Below, piece by piece: positions 21,973 to 27,910 of a DNA stretch of 27,910 bases. The translations under genes and the position numbers were made by a program. The notes below the pieces were generated by a model. The model searched no databases, had not been told where the DNA came from, and saw only the letters and a program-made list of their open reading frames with translations. Within the stretch, counting starts at the first letter, position 1. Every line of letters starts with the position of its first letter. The stretch comes from a virus: the IMG/VR virus record IMGVR_UViG_3300040960_001553, positions 1-27,910 of that record. One strand, 5' to 3'.

Positions 21973-22010
21973 ATTGTAATGTAATTAGTTGTTATAGTTC
22001 AGGTTTATTT

Positions 22011-22035
22011 CCTGTTCCCAGTCAACACTGGCAGG
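22011..22035 (-). promoter_or_regulatory. Hairpin in the capsid mRNA leader
   Basis: The leader between P2 and the capsid start contains CCTG-CCAGT-GTTG-ACTGG-GAA-CAGG on the - strand, a 5-bp stem extended by 4 bp across a 3-nt bulge. It lies about 40 nt before the ATG. A 5'-end stabilising role, as found for other abundant phage messages, is possible. Confidence 0.45.
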
Positions 22036-22081
22036 GGCTTCCGACACAGGGCATAAAGCTTGTCTGATTGGAATGCCGCAT

Positions 22082-22110
22082 ATTATACACCATTTTATTT
22101 AAAATGTCAA
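22082..22110 (-). promoter_or_regulatory. Consensus sigma-70 promoter P2 (capsid)
   Basis: On the - strand, TTGACA (22110-22105), a 17-bp spacer and TATAAT (22087-22082) match the consensus fully. ATGGTG precedes the -10 box, as in P3. The start is expected near 22075, giving a leader of about 100 nt. An 11-bp perfect inverted repeat (22095-22105 with 22116-22126) encloses the -35 box. Confidence 0.88.
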
Positions 22111-22126
22111 GTAAAATTTTAAATAA

Positions 22127-23020
22127 TTACCCAAGAGCTAGTGATGACTTTTCTTCAAAAAGCTTTAACACCTTTTGGTGAGCAGCACGATCTCCGTCTC
22201 GGTATGCAGTGTAGTAAGGATTGGACGGGTTGTTTTGAATGTCATGAATCTGCTCATCAATGCTTTGAGCTGACGTTATGCTAGTATTCTCAACACCCCT
22301 AATCTTAGACCCCATCAACGTATCATACTGAGACGCTAGGCGAGATGCAAAACCAGGCATGGTCCAGAAGTCGGCAACATCCAGTCCCAAATGCTTTGCA
22401 ACTACCTGAGCCTTGTCCAAAGCTTGCTGATAGCTTTCTCCACCTCGTGGACCAAAGTCTGCTTCCAATGCTTGAACCGCCTGCTCTATGCTTTGAGTAG
22501 ACTGTTGCTGCTGATTGTTAGCGTTGTCTTCAAGGGCTTTAGCAATTTGACCATAAAGCTTGGATGCTTGGCGTTGCGAAAGCCCAGCTTCATGAAAGAT
22601 TGCATCAGTTGCTGCCTTTGCATCTGGATCTATTCCCTCTGGAGCCTGATAACCCTGTGGAGTTTCTGGCCTGCCCAAAGCTTTGTAAGCCTGATCCCAA
22701 ACCTCATCACCATCGTTGTCTGTAGGGATGGGCATCTTTTCCTTGGAAAGCATACGCTCCAAGTTTAGGTAGGACTTAGCTAGGCTGCTTACCGAATTAA
22801 ATTTATCGCCAAGGGCTTTATACTTATCAACATTTTCGCCCTCTTCCAAAGGCAATCTGTCAAATATGTTCTCCTTGAACGACAAATCATCGCCAATAAA
22901 ATCCTTCAAGTTTGTAGTAGCAACTGGCTGTGCAGGGGCGGCGGGTGCCGCCTCGACTTGTTCAGCTACAGGTGCTTCTGTTGGTTGTGCGGCTAAAGGA
23001 TTAACTGTTTCTTCGCTCAC
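22127..23020 (-). CDS. Scaffolding protein
   Basis: The product is 297 residues, starting with GTG 23020 (GTGA overlap) behind one of the best SD sites of the region (GGAGGTG, about 6 nt away). The N-terminus is an Ala/Pro/Glu-rich disordered stretch. 'KALGRPETPQGYQAPEG' at about 113-129 is the phrase typical of podovirus scaffold proteins. The C-terminal half is charged helix with Gln-rich parts (ANNQQQQSTQSIEQAV). Scaffolds direct capsid assembly and leave before DNA is packaged. Position between portal and capsid fits. Its stop is 17 bp from the -35 box of P2, so transcription of the capsid can be raised independently. Confidence 0.78.
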   Translation of the reverse strand: MSEETVNPLAAQPTEAPVAEQVEAAPAAPAQPVATTNLKDFIGDDLSFKENIFDRLPLEEGENVDKYKALGDKFNSVSSLAKSYLNLERMLSKEKMPIPTDNDGDEVWDQAYKALGRPETPQGYQAPEGIDPDAKAATDAIFHEAGLSQRQASKLYGQIAKALEDNANNQQQQSTQSIEQAVQALEADFGPRGGESYQQALDKAQVVAKHLGLDVADFWTMPGFASRLASQYDTLMGSKIRGVENTSITSAQSIDEQIHDIQNNPSNPYYTAYRDGDRAAHQKVLKLFEEKSSLALG

Positions 23021-23430
23021 AGCACACCTCCGCCATTTTCGTACCCAACCTCATACTCATGCCTGATTATGCCCTCGTAACCATGCTCATCGGCACAGTA
23101 ACCAAGCCTTTGCCTGGCATCTTCAAAGCCTCTTCTTTGGGCATCTACGCACTGTCTAGTCAAAGATGGACCACTGCGTTTCTCTCGATCATCAAGAATA
23201 GTGTACCTATACTTGTACCTAATCTTGTAATCTTCGGGATAATTATAGTTTAGCCAAGTAATGAATTCTGGATTCTTATCTCCATATGCGGTATATAAAC
23301 CAGGTGCATCGGGATAAGCTTCTTCAATGGGCATGGCTAGTCTTTCTTCAAGCGTCGGACCCTCGGGTTTAGACGCAGTTTTAGTGGCTACCTTTTTGGT
23401 AACCTTCTTTGCTGTTTTCTTTGTAGGCAT
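23017..23430 (-). CDS. Hypothetical virion-module protein with Lys/Ala/Thr-rich N-terminus
   Basis: The product is 137 residues. The first 23 residues (TKKTAKKVTKKVATKTASK in the core) resemble histone H1-like tails: repeated K-K-x and A/T/V spacers. The remainder has 'EAYPDAPGLYTAYGDKNPEF', 'YNYPEDYKIRYKYRYTILD' and a C-terminal 'RHEYEVGYENGGG', a compact aromatic/charged domain of unknown fold. It lies between a Bbp19-like gene and the scaffold, joined by TAATG upstream and GTGA downstream. DNA binding by the tail is an inference from composition. Confidence 0.55.
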   Translation of the reverse strand: MPTKKTAKKVTKKVATKTASKPEGPTLEERLAMPIEEAYPDAPGLYTAYGDKNPEFITWLNYNYPEDYKIRYKYRYTILDDREKRSGPSLTRQCVDAQRRGFEDARQRLGYCADEHGYEGIIRHEYEVGYENGGGVL

Positions 23431-23687
23431 TATACTTCGTTGATTATCCGAAATGGACCATCCACTTCAGGTCTTTGAAAGTTCTCAAGCCCCCGCATGT
23501 ACTCAATATAGTTGACGATTCGGCTTAGTAAGTGGTAGCTTCTAAGCTCGTCATTGGTTACATTCGGGTCTACGCCAAACTGATTCATTCTACAAACATC
23601 CTTAAGGTGCTCCAGAACAGTTTCGCCGTAATCACTATTAAAGCATTCTTGATATGCTTTAACTAAGTCCTTCTCTCCTTTTTCCAT
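23430..23687 (-). CDS. Bbp19-like small phage protein
   Basis: The product is 85 residues, helical and acidic. It reads 'LVKAYQECFNSDYGETVLEHLKDVCRMNQ', 'VDPNVTNDELRSYHLLSRIV' and 'NYIEYMRGLENF'. The order 'F-x-x-x-x-G-x-x-V-L-x-x-L', then Cys, then 'D-P-x-x-x-x-x-x-x-R-x-x-x-x-R-I' resembles the Bbp19 family, found beside portals and scaffolds in Bordetella-type and other podoviruses. Its role in the particle is not known. It begins 3 nt after the portal stop without an SD and shares TAATG with the next gene. Confidence 0.55.
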   Translation of the reverse strand: MEKGEKDLVKAYQECFNSDYGETVLEHLKDVCRMNQFGVDPNVTNDELRSYHLLSRIVNYIEYMRGLENFQRPEVDGPFRIINEV

Positions 23688-23690
23688 AAA

Positions 23691-25352
23691 TTAAAGACCA
23701 GCACCGCCCATTTGGGACACGGCCTGCCCAGCCATTTGCAATTGCTGCAACTGCTGAGTAAGCATTGCGATTTGCTCATCGCGTTGCTTAAGCTGATCTA
23801 TCGTAGCATCATCATTAACAATTTCGGCAGGCACCGTAGAGTTAATGGCAATTTCCTTTAGTCCACGCTCCCAGTCAAGGGATCTTGCACCAGCACCTGG
23901 AACAAACGCTTCTACGACCTGTGCGGCTTGCGCGACTCTAAGCAGACCTTGTGTGCGTTGTGCCTTAACTGCTAAAGCAATGCGGCTGTTGTATACTACG
24001 CTAAAATTGCTAATGTCTTCAAGACCCGAATCTTCAAGCAAGTCATCAAAGTCCCCAACCAAAGACATCTGGATAAACACGTTCTCAATAACTTGATTGA
24101 GGCACTCGTCTACAATGTTTTGGAAGATTGGGGTAAAGAGTTTGAGTTGCTCTTCCGCCTGCATCTGAACTTCAAACGCTGTCTTCTCAGTGGTAGCAAT
24201 TTCCTGCTGAGTAAAGAACTTAAACATCTCGTTAAAGAACGCAGAACGTATCTGCCCTTCTAGCCTGCGAATAAACCAGTCAACACTTTGAATGTTAAAT
24301 GGAACAATGTAGGGCTGAGGCACGCCATTTGGAATGTGGGGATCAAACATGATTTCCCCACCAGCACGGTCGTCCTTTCGATAAGAACTGTCCTTGGGGA
24401 TCAGCATCGGAGGACGCACCCCCTTCTCAACGGCTACGCTAATGTCCCGTATAGCACGGTTTAAGACCCGAACAGTTGGGTATGCCTGCGTACCTGGAGA
24501 ACGGCCAAAGCCTGCGTCATGCCTGCTTTTAAGTATGCGTGTAACAATGTAGGGCTGGTAGTACAGACCATCATTGTCTAGGATTGTGCTGCTGCTTTCC
24601 TTGCAAATGTAGACCGACTCGAACGGACGGTTCTCTGGTGCAGCCGGTATGTTGCCCTCGGACCCTAGCCGTGGCTTAACCATGTGAATGATTGTAAACT
24701 TCTTATTGCGAGCAGAAGGATGTTCGGCCTTCATTGCGTCCATGATAACTTCTGGAAGCTCTGCATTACCGTCTTCTATGTCTTCCTTGAAATAGGCGTA
24801 AATTTGTTCAGCAGTCTTGCCGTCCCACTCGTGAAAGACCGTGGTGGCATACCCGTCTTCATCTTCACGGAATCTAAACTTGCCAAATGGAATTTCTACA
24901 AAGTTAAACGCACGTTTCTTGGATGGCATCATAGCCAAGCAGAACGTGCCAAACATGCCTCCACTATGCACTGCCTCATGGAATGCACGATAAAAGTTGG
25001 ACTGACCAATGCGAGTGCGAATGCGATCTGACGCACCGTTATAGAACATGCGTTCGCTTTCAACAACCTCTGGGTCAAAGCTCTGTGACTCAAGCTCTAG
25101 CCATCGCTCGTTTTGTGGAGTTAGGTCTGACACAATGCCAGCACTAAACACCTCTAGGGCATCACGGAACGTAGTGTCAAATATGCGAGTGCTGTCAATC
25201 TGACCTGCGGTGCGACCACCAATCTGTCCAGACTTACGCTCCTCTCCATAAATTGCTATGTTGTTTGCGTAAGACTTCCACTTTTCCATTTCTGGAAAGT
25301 CGTTGAAGTCAGCAAGGATGGCTCTCGCCCTTGATGAATCTTCTTGAGGCAT
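23691..25352 (-). CDS. Portal (head-tail connector) protein
   Basis: The product is 553 residues, close to the size of T7 gp8 (536). It begins with helical sequence 'RARAILADFNDFPEMEKWKS', followed by 'SGQIGGRTAGQIDSTRIFD', 'LEVFSAGIVSDLTPQNERWL', 'FYRAFHEAVHSGGMFGTFCL' and 'FNFVEIPFGKFRFREDEDG', the pattern of the podovirus head-to-tail connecting protein family: D-S-T, the 'S-x-L-x-P-x-x-x-x-W' element and a beta domain with a 'H-E-W' turn. The end is Gln/Met-rich coiled coil (AMLTQQLQQLQMAGQAV). Twelve copies form the DNA entry ring. The start shares TAATG with the preceding gene. Confidence 0.85.
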   Translation of the reverse strand: MPQEDSSRARAILADFNDFPEMEKWKSYANNIAIYGEERKSGQIGGRTAGQIDSTRIFDTTFRDALEVFSAGIVSDLTPQNERWLELESQSFDPEVVESERMFYNGASDRIRTRIGQSNFYRAFHEAVHSGGMFGTFCLAMMPSKKRAFNFVEIPFGKFRFREDEDGYATTVFHEWDGKTAEQIYAYFKEDIEDGNAELPEVIMDAMKAEHPSARNKKFTIIHMVKPRLGSEGNIPAAPENRPFESVYICKESSSTILDNDGLYYQPYIVTRILKSRHDAGFGRSPGTQAYPTVRVLNRAIRDISVAVEKGVRPPMLIPKDSSYRKDDRAGGEIMFDPHIPNGVPQPYIVPFNIQSVDWFIRRLEGQIRSAFFNEMFKFFTQQEIATTEKTAFEVQMQAEEQLKLFTPIFQNIVDECLNQVIENVFIQMSLVGDFDDLLEDSGLEDISNFSVVYNSRIALAVKAQRTQGLLRVAQAAQVVEAFVPGAGARSLDWERGLKEIAINSTVPAEIVNDDATIDQLKQRDEQIAMLTQQLQQLQMAGQAVSQMGGAGL

Positions 25353-25693
25353 TATCCTAATTTATTTTTTCTTTTATCCCGCCCAGCTATAATTGTGCTG
25401 AGCAAGTCCATCTGATTGTCGCCTTCGTATTTTTTGGATTGTTCACCAGCGGCTATTACTGTAGGTGCTTGACTTATTTGAGTTGGCGTAGCTGGTGGCT
25501 TTGGCGCAGCCCCTTTCATTACCGCAGATGTAACCGCAGCAGGTCCACCGTATTGGGCTGCCGCCTTAACTATTGGAGTTGCTACTTTAACAGTGTTAGC
25601 AGCAATAGCAGCAGTTTTTACCGCAACTCCCGCTCCCTTTGCTATAGTTCCTCCTTTTAGTACACTGACAAATGCTGGAATAAATTGACCCAT
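25352..25693 (-). CDS. Ala/Val-rich hypothetical virion-module protein
   Basis: The product is 113 residues. Residues 1-65 are Ala/Val/Gly/Lys-rich (AKGAGVAVKTAAIAANTVKV) with regularly spaced lysines, giving an amphipathic or membrane-active helix; residues 66-80 are Pro-rich, and the end is charged (DKRKNKLG). No family is known to me. It is the first gene behind P3 and precedes the portal, so it is probably a head-associated protein. The leader is only about 14 nt and lacks an SD. Confidence 0.5.
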   Translation of the reverse strand: MGQFIPAFVSVLKGGTIAKGAGVAVKTAAIAANTVKVATPIVKAAAQYGGPAAVTSAVMKGAAPKPPATPTQISQAPTVIAAGEQSKKYEGDNQMDLLSTIIAGRDKRKNKLG

Positions 25694-25713
25694 AGTAATA
25701 AAAGTTGCCGAAC

Positions 25714-25742
25714 ATTATACACCATTGTACAATAATTGTCAA
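25714..25742 (-). promoter_or_regulatory. Consensus sigma-70 promoter P3 (portal and scaffold module)
   Basis: On the - strand, TTGACA (25742-25737), a 17-bp spacer and TATAAT (25719-25714) match the consensus fully, with T-rich DNA upstream that could act as an UP element. The spacer contains the palindrome ATTGTACAAT. The -35 box lies 17 bp after the small terminase gene ends. Confidence 0.85.
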
Positions 25743-25758
25743 GTAAAAAAACAAAAAA

Positions 25759-26226
25759 CTATTCCTCAATGACATCTATAACTCTTTCGGCTTGCTTTAT
25801 GTTCTTGTTCTTGTCCCGCAACTGCTTCATGAGTTCGCCAATAAGGGCGTTGCCTTGCTGCAACTTTGCATCCCCTTGCTCATCAGACCTTGTGTGCCCC
25901 TGCATTTCATTGTCCATACGCACTAGCTTGATGTAGTTTTCCTTATCCCTAATCCGGTAAGCCTCGTCGATTAGCACCCGATTCTGGATAAGTTTTTCAT
26001 CCTTAGTCATGGGATCGGTAGATGTTTCAATCTGCTCAAGCCGATCTTTTTCTCGAATGAACTCAGCATGCTTCATCCAGTCCCACGCTTTCTGCTGGGC
26101 ATAGCTAAGGCTAACGCCAAACACAGCGGATGCTATCTTGGGTATAGTTTGCGATGCGTCCTTCTTGTGAATGCGAAGGGCATACTCCGCATACTTGTCG
26201 TCTGTAAATCTATTGTGCTTGCCCAT
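25759..26226 (-). CDS. Terminase small subunit
   Basis: The product is 155 residues from ATG 26226; the frame opens at 26295, but the next upstream gene occupies that space. The N-terminal 60 residues form a helix-turn-helix-like unit: 'DDKYAEYALRIHKKDASQTI', then 'PKIASAVFGVSLSYAQQKAW'. The C-terminal part is charged coiled coil ('LMKQLRDKNKNIKQAERVID'). DNA-binding HTH plus coiled coil is the usual architecture of small terminases, which recognise the packaging site. Position next to the large subunit, with a small gene between them, supports the call. It overlaps the previous gene by 17 bp. Confidence 0.65.
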   Translation of the reverse strand: MGKHNRFTDDKYAEYALRIHKKDASQTIPKIASAVFGVSLSYAQQKAWDWMKHAEFIREKDRLEQIETSTDPMTKDEKLIQNRVLIDEAYRIRDKENYIKLVRMDNEMQGHTRSDEQGDAKLQQGNALIGELMKQLRDKNKNIKQAERVIDVIEE

Positions 26227-26560
26227 ACCACATAACTGATTGATAAGGTTGTAGCCCAAACGCAGGCATAAATCTAAATGCTGGACTGTCATCATTCAGG
26301 GCCACTAAGTAGTCCTGGAATCCCGCATTAGATATTGTGTTCTTGCCCTGCTTCATAACCTCACGGAATACATAGGGTGAGTCAACCTCCTTGGAAATAA
26401 ACGCAGTGATTAGCGGCACTCCACCAATTGACAAACTGCCTTTAATCTTTCCGTCTACCTCAATAATGCTAGTTGGTCGCCAAAGTCCGTGGCCGTCTTT
26501 CTTAGCTAAGTCCACCAACTCCTCTACGTCTTCTTCCTTTATGTCTCTTATATTTGTCAT
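26210..26560 (-). CDS. GNAT-like small protein, possibly degenerate
   Basis: The product is 116 residues. It begins 'IRDIKEEDVEELVDLAKKDG', as acetyltransferases of the GNAT superfamily usually do, has a central strand segment 'SIIEVDGKIKGSLSIGGVPL' and ends 'SPAFRFMPAFGLQPYQSVMW', like the last helix-strand of that fold. The acetyl-CoA loop (Q/R-x-x-G-x-G/A) is not visible and the length is below the usual 140-180, so it may be inactive, or only a look-alike. It lies between the terminase subunits, 2 nt after the large subunit stop. Confidence 0.4.
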   Translation of the reverse strand: MTNIRDIKEEDVEELVDLAKKDGHGLWRPTSIIEVDGKIKGSLSIGGVPLITAFISKEVDSPYVFREVMKQGKNTISNAGFQDYLVALNDDSPAFRFMPAFGLQPYQSVMWYGQAQ

Positions 26561-26562
26561 AA

Positions 26563-27910
26563 TTAAAAGCCATTAACGGGCTCTTCAACATAGACCGGCC
26601 CTTTGCGTTTGTTTTGAGTGTACCCGACCGTTGTGTTTAACAAGCCATGCTCGATGCCTTCTGCTACATACCTAGCAGCATCAGCAGCGTGAGAAGTAAA
26701 ATCGTGAACAGGTACAGTGCCTAGTATGCCAGCAGCATCGTTCTTCTTAGCCCTATACTGCTGCAACATCTTAAGCCCATCCTCCATGTTGGGGCGATAG
26801 AAATAGGACTTGTGTAGCAAACTTCTCAAGTTGTTAATACCACGCCACACATCCCTAGTCTTGGGACACACCTTGATGTTGTTACCGCCACAATCACGCA
26901 GCTCCATAACATAGTTCTTGGTACCAGTCTTGTCCATGTACGCAGCATCATGCGGCAGGATGTGACCGTACACTTCGTAGCCCGACATGGCAAGTTCAGA
27001 CACATACTCCCTAGTCTGCTTCTGACTACCCTGGGTAAACCATAGCCACTTAAGCGTAACGCCATCCCACTGCACTAGCCATATAGCTGTGTAGTCTCGG
27101 AAACCCAAATCCCATACCGCCCATATCGGCACTTCCTTACTGGCTGGCAGATCGTTCCGGTAGTGACCCTTTCTCCTGACAACCTCTAGTATGTCAGCGT
27201 ATATGGCACCATCGACAGGGGCAGCCATTGCCTCTTCTGGCGTAGACGGAAACTCTCGCCCCATAAACAAGCCAAGAAGGTCGCTTTGCTTCTGCCACCA
27301 TATCTTCTGGGGCACAGAAAACTTTCTGTCTAATCGCTTTTCTAGTTCCGCAAAGTAATCTATTGTGCTTTGAGTAAGCAGCGACTCATTGCCCACCATT
27401 CGATAGCTTGAGTCATCGTACCAGGGATAGAACAGAAACTTAAAGTCCATTTCCGTAATGTGCTCATCCGTGGTGTTCATCGCCTGCACTACCTGATTGT
27501 AGAAGTGCCCAGCTTGTCCACCCTCATAGGTAGACTCAATAAAGACTATGGCCCCCTGACCAGCGGTAGGCAAAGCACCGGTAAGAATTTCCTCAGACCT
27601 AATAGGATCTTTAGCAGCAACCTTGCCCCACTCCGATATGTGCAACACCTGACTTGTACCACCCCTAATCTTAACCTTAGACCTAATCTTCCATACTGGG
27701 CTAAACACCAACTCGTTTAAGTTGCTGTTAACCACGTCAACCGTAGCCTTCAAGGAATCATCTAGCTGGTTAAAGGGCTGAATAACCTTTTCCCTTAACA
27801 GATCCTTTGCTGCCTCGTCATTGTGAGACTGGATGTTGAACGTACTGTTCTCGTGAGTTAGCACATAGTCTAGGCCAATAATGGCAATGAGGGTTGACAT
27901 GCCAAGCTGC
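26563..27910 (-). CDS. Terminase large subunit, C-terminal part (window edge)
   Basis: The frame is open through the window edge; Gln-Leu-Gly precede the first in-window Met, so the ATG at 27900 is internal. 'QLGMST' matches the end of the deviant Walker A of phage terminases ('R-Q-x-G-x-S-T'). From that Met, residues 85-91 (VLHISEW) hold Walker B and the catalytic Glu, and IESTYEG (121-127) the coupling motif. The nuclease domain has WDLGFRD (Asp264), LPHDAAYMD (Asp318) and HDFTSHAADAARY (Asp400/407) as likely metal ligands. It packages the genome at the portal using ATP. About 445 residues plus the missing N-terminus agree with usual lengths. Confidence 0.9.
   Translation of the reverse strand, partial: QLGMSTLIAIIGLDYVLTHENSTFNIQSHNDEAAKDLLREKVIQPFNQLDDSLKATVDVVNSNLNELVFSPVWKIRSKVKIRGGTSQVLHISEWGKVAAKDPIRSEEILTGALPTAGQGAIVFIESTYEGGQAGHFYNQVVQAMNTTDEHITEMDFKFLFYPWYDDSSYRMVGNESLLTQSTIDYFAELEKRLDRKFSVPQKIWWQKQSDLLGLFMGREFPSTPEEAMAAPVDGAIYADILEVVRRKGHYRNDLPASKEVPIWAVWDLGFRDYTAIWLVQWDGVTLKWLWFTQGSQKQTREYVSELAMSGYEVYGHILPHDAAYMDKTGTKNYVMELRDCGGNNIKVCPKTRDVWRGINNLRSLLHKSYFYRPNMEDGLKMLQQYRAKKNDAAGILGTVPVHDFTSHAADAARYVAEGIEHGLLNTTVGYTQNKRKGPVYVEEPVNGF

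Noticed and set aside
22022-22054. Ten-codon Cys-rich upstream frame in the capsid leader (MPCVGSPCQC).
   Set aside because: It has no SD and its 3' half is the leader hairpin; so short a frame is expected by chance.
26227-26295. Longer start for the small terminase.
   Set aside because: It would overlap the GNAT-like gene by 86 bp; the later ATG gives the expected small terminase N-terminus.
1-27910. tRNA genes or a lysogeny module.
   Set aside because: No cloverleaf was noticed by eye in the few non-coding gaps, all under 160 nt, and no integrase, repressor or excisionase pattern was seen; this cannot exclude them outside the window.

Overview
The window is part of the genome of a tailed double-stranded DNA phage with a short-tailed, T7-like (podovirus) virion. 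It is about 28 kb of almost gap-free coding sequence with convergent gene blocks. No ribosomal RNA, tRNA, CRISPR array, insertion sequence, integrase or host gene was seen. The host cannot be named. Consensus sigma-70 promoters, a scarcity of Shine-Dalgarno (SD) sites and gene families familiar from marine phages suggest an aquatic bacterium. A secreted fibronectin-III protein recalls proteins common in the Planctomycetes-Verrucomicrobia group, but that is only a weak hint.

Left block, + strand, 1-3997 (metabolism and recombination): the C-terminal end of a DUF1599/Nmad1-like protein, a 25-residue membrane mini-protein, three small proteins (one of a recurring phage type), a Cas4/RecB-like PD-(D/E)XK nuclease translationally coupled to a RecD/Pif1-like SF1B helicase, two more small proteins and an HNH endonuclease. 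It meets the right block tail to tail with a 14-bp coding overlap at 3984-3997.

Right block, - strand, 27910-3984 (packaging, virion, lysis), in transcription order: large terminase (cut by the window edge), a GNAT-like small protein, small terminase; then promoter P3 and an Ala-rich protein, portal, Bbp19-like protein, Lys-tailed protein and scaffold; then promoter P2 and major capsid, a cluster of three hairpins, tail tubular A, tail tubular B and three internal virion proteins (163, 574 and 1567 aa); then promoter P1 and a beta-rich structural protein, a 54-aa protein, tail fibre, DUF4376-type chaperone, adhesin-like protein, secreted FN3 protein, an 83-aa unknown, two holin candidates, two tiny Lys/Cys-rich proteins, a basic 97-aa protein and the tailspike.

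Most neighbouring genes overlap by TAATG, ATGA, GTGA or TTGA, so translation is probably coupled along each transcript. Three almost identical sigma-70 promoters, each placed just after the stop codon of an upstream gene, divide the virion region into modules that host RNA polymerase could read. The most notable items are the promoter family with its SD-less leaders, the hairpin array behind the capsid gene, the cluster of tiny basic proteins, the recurring TCACC-N4-GGT element and the very large polyvalent-like internal virion protein.
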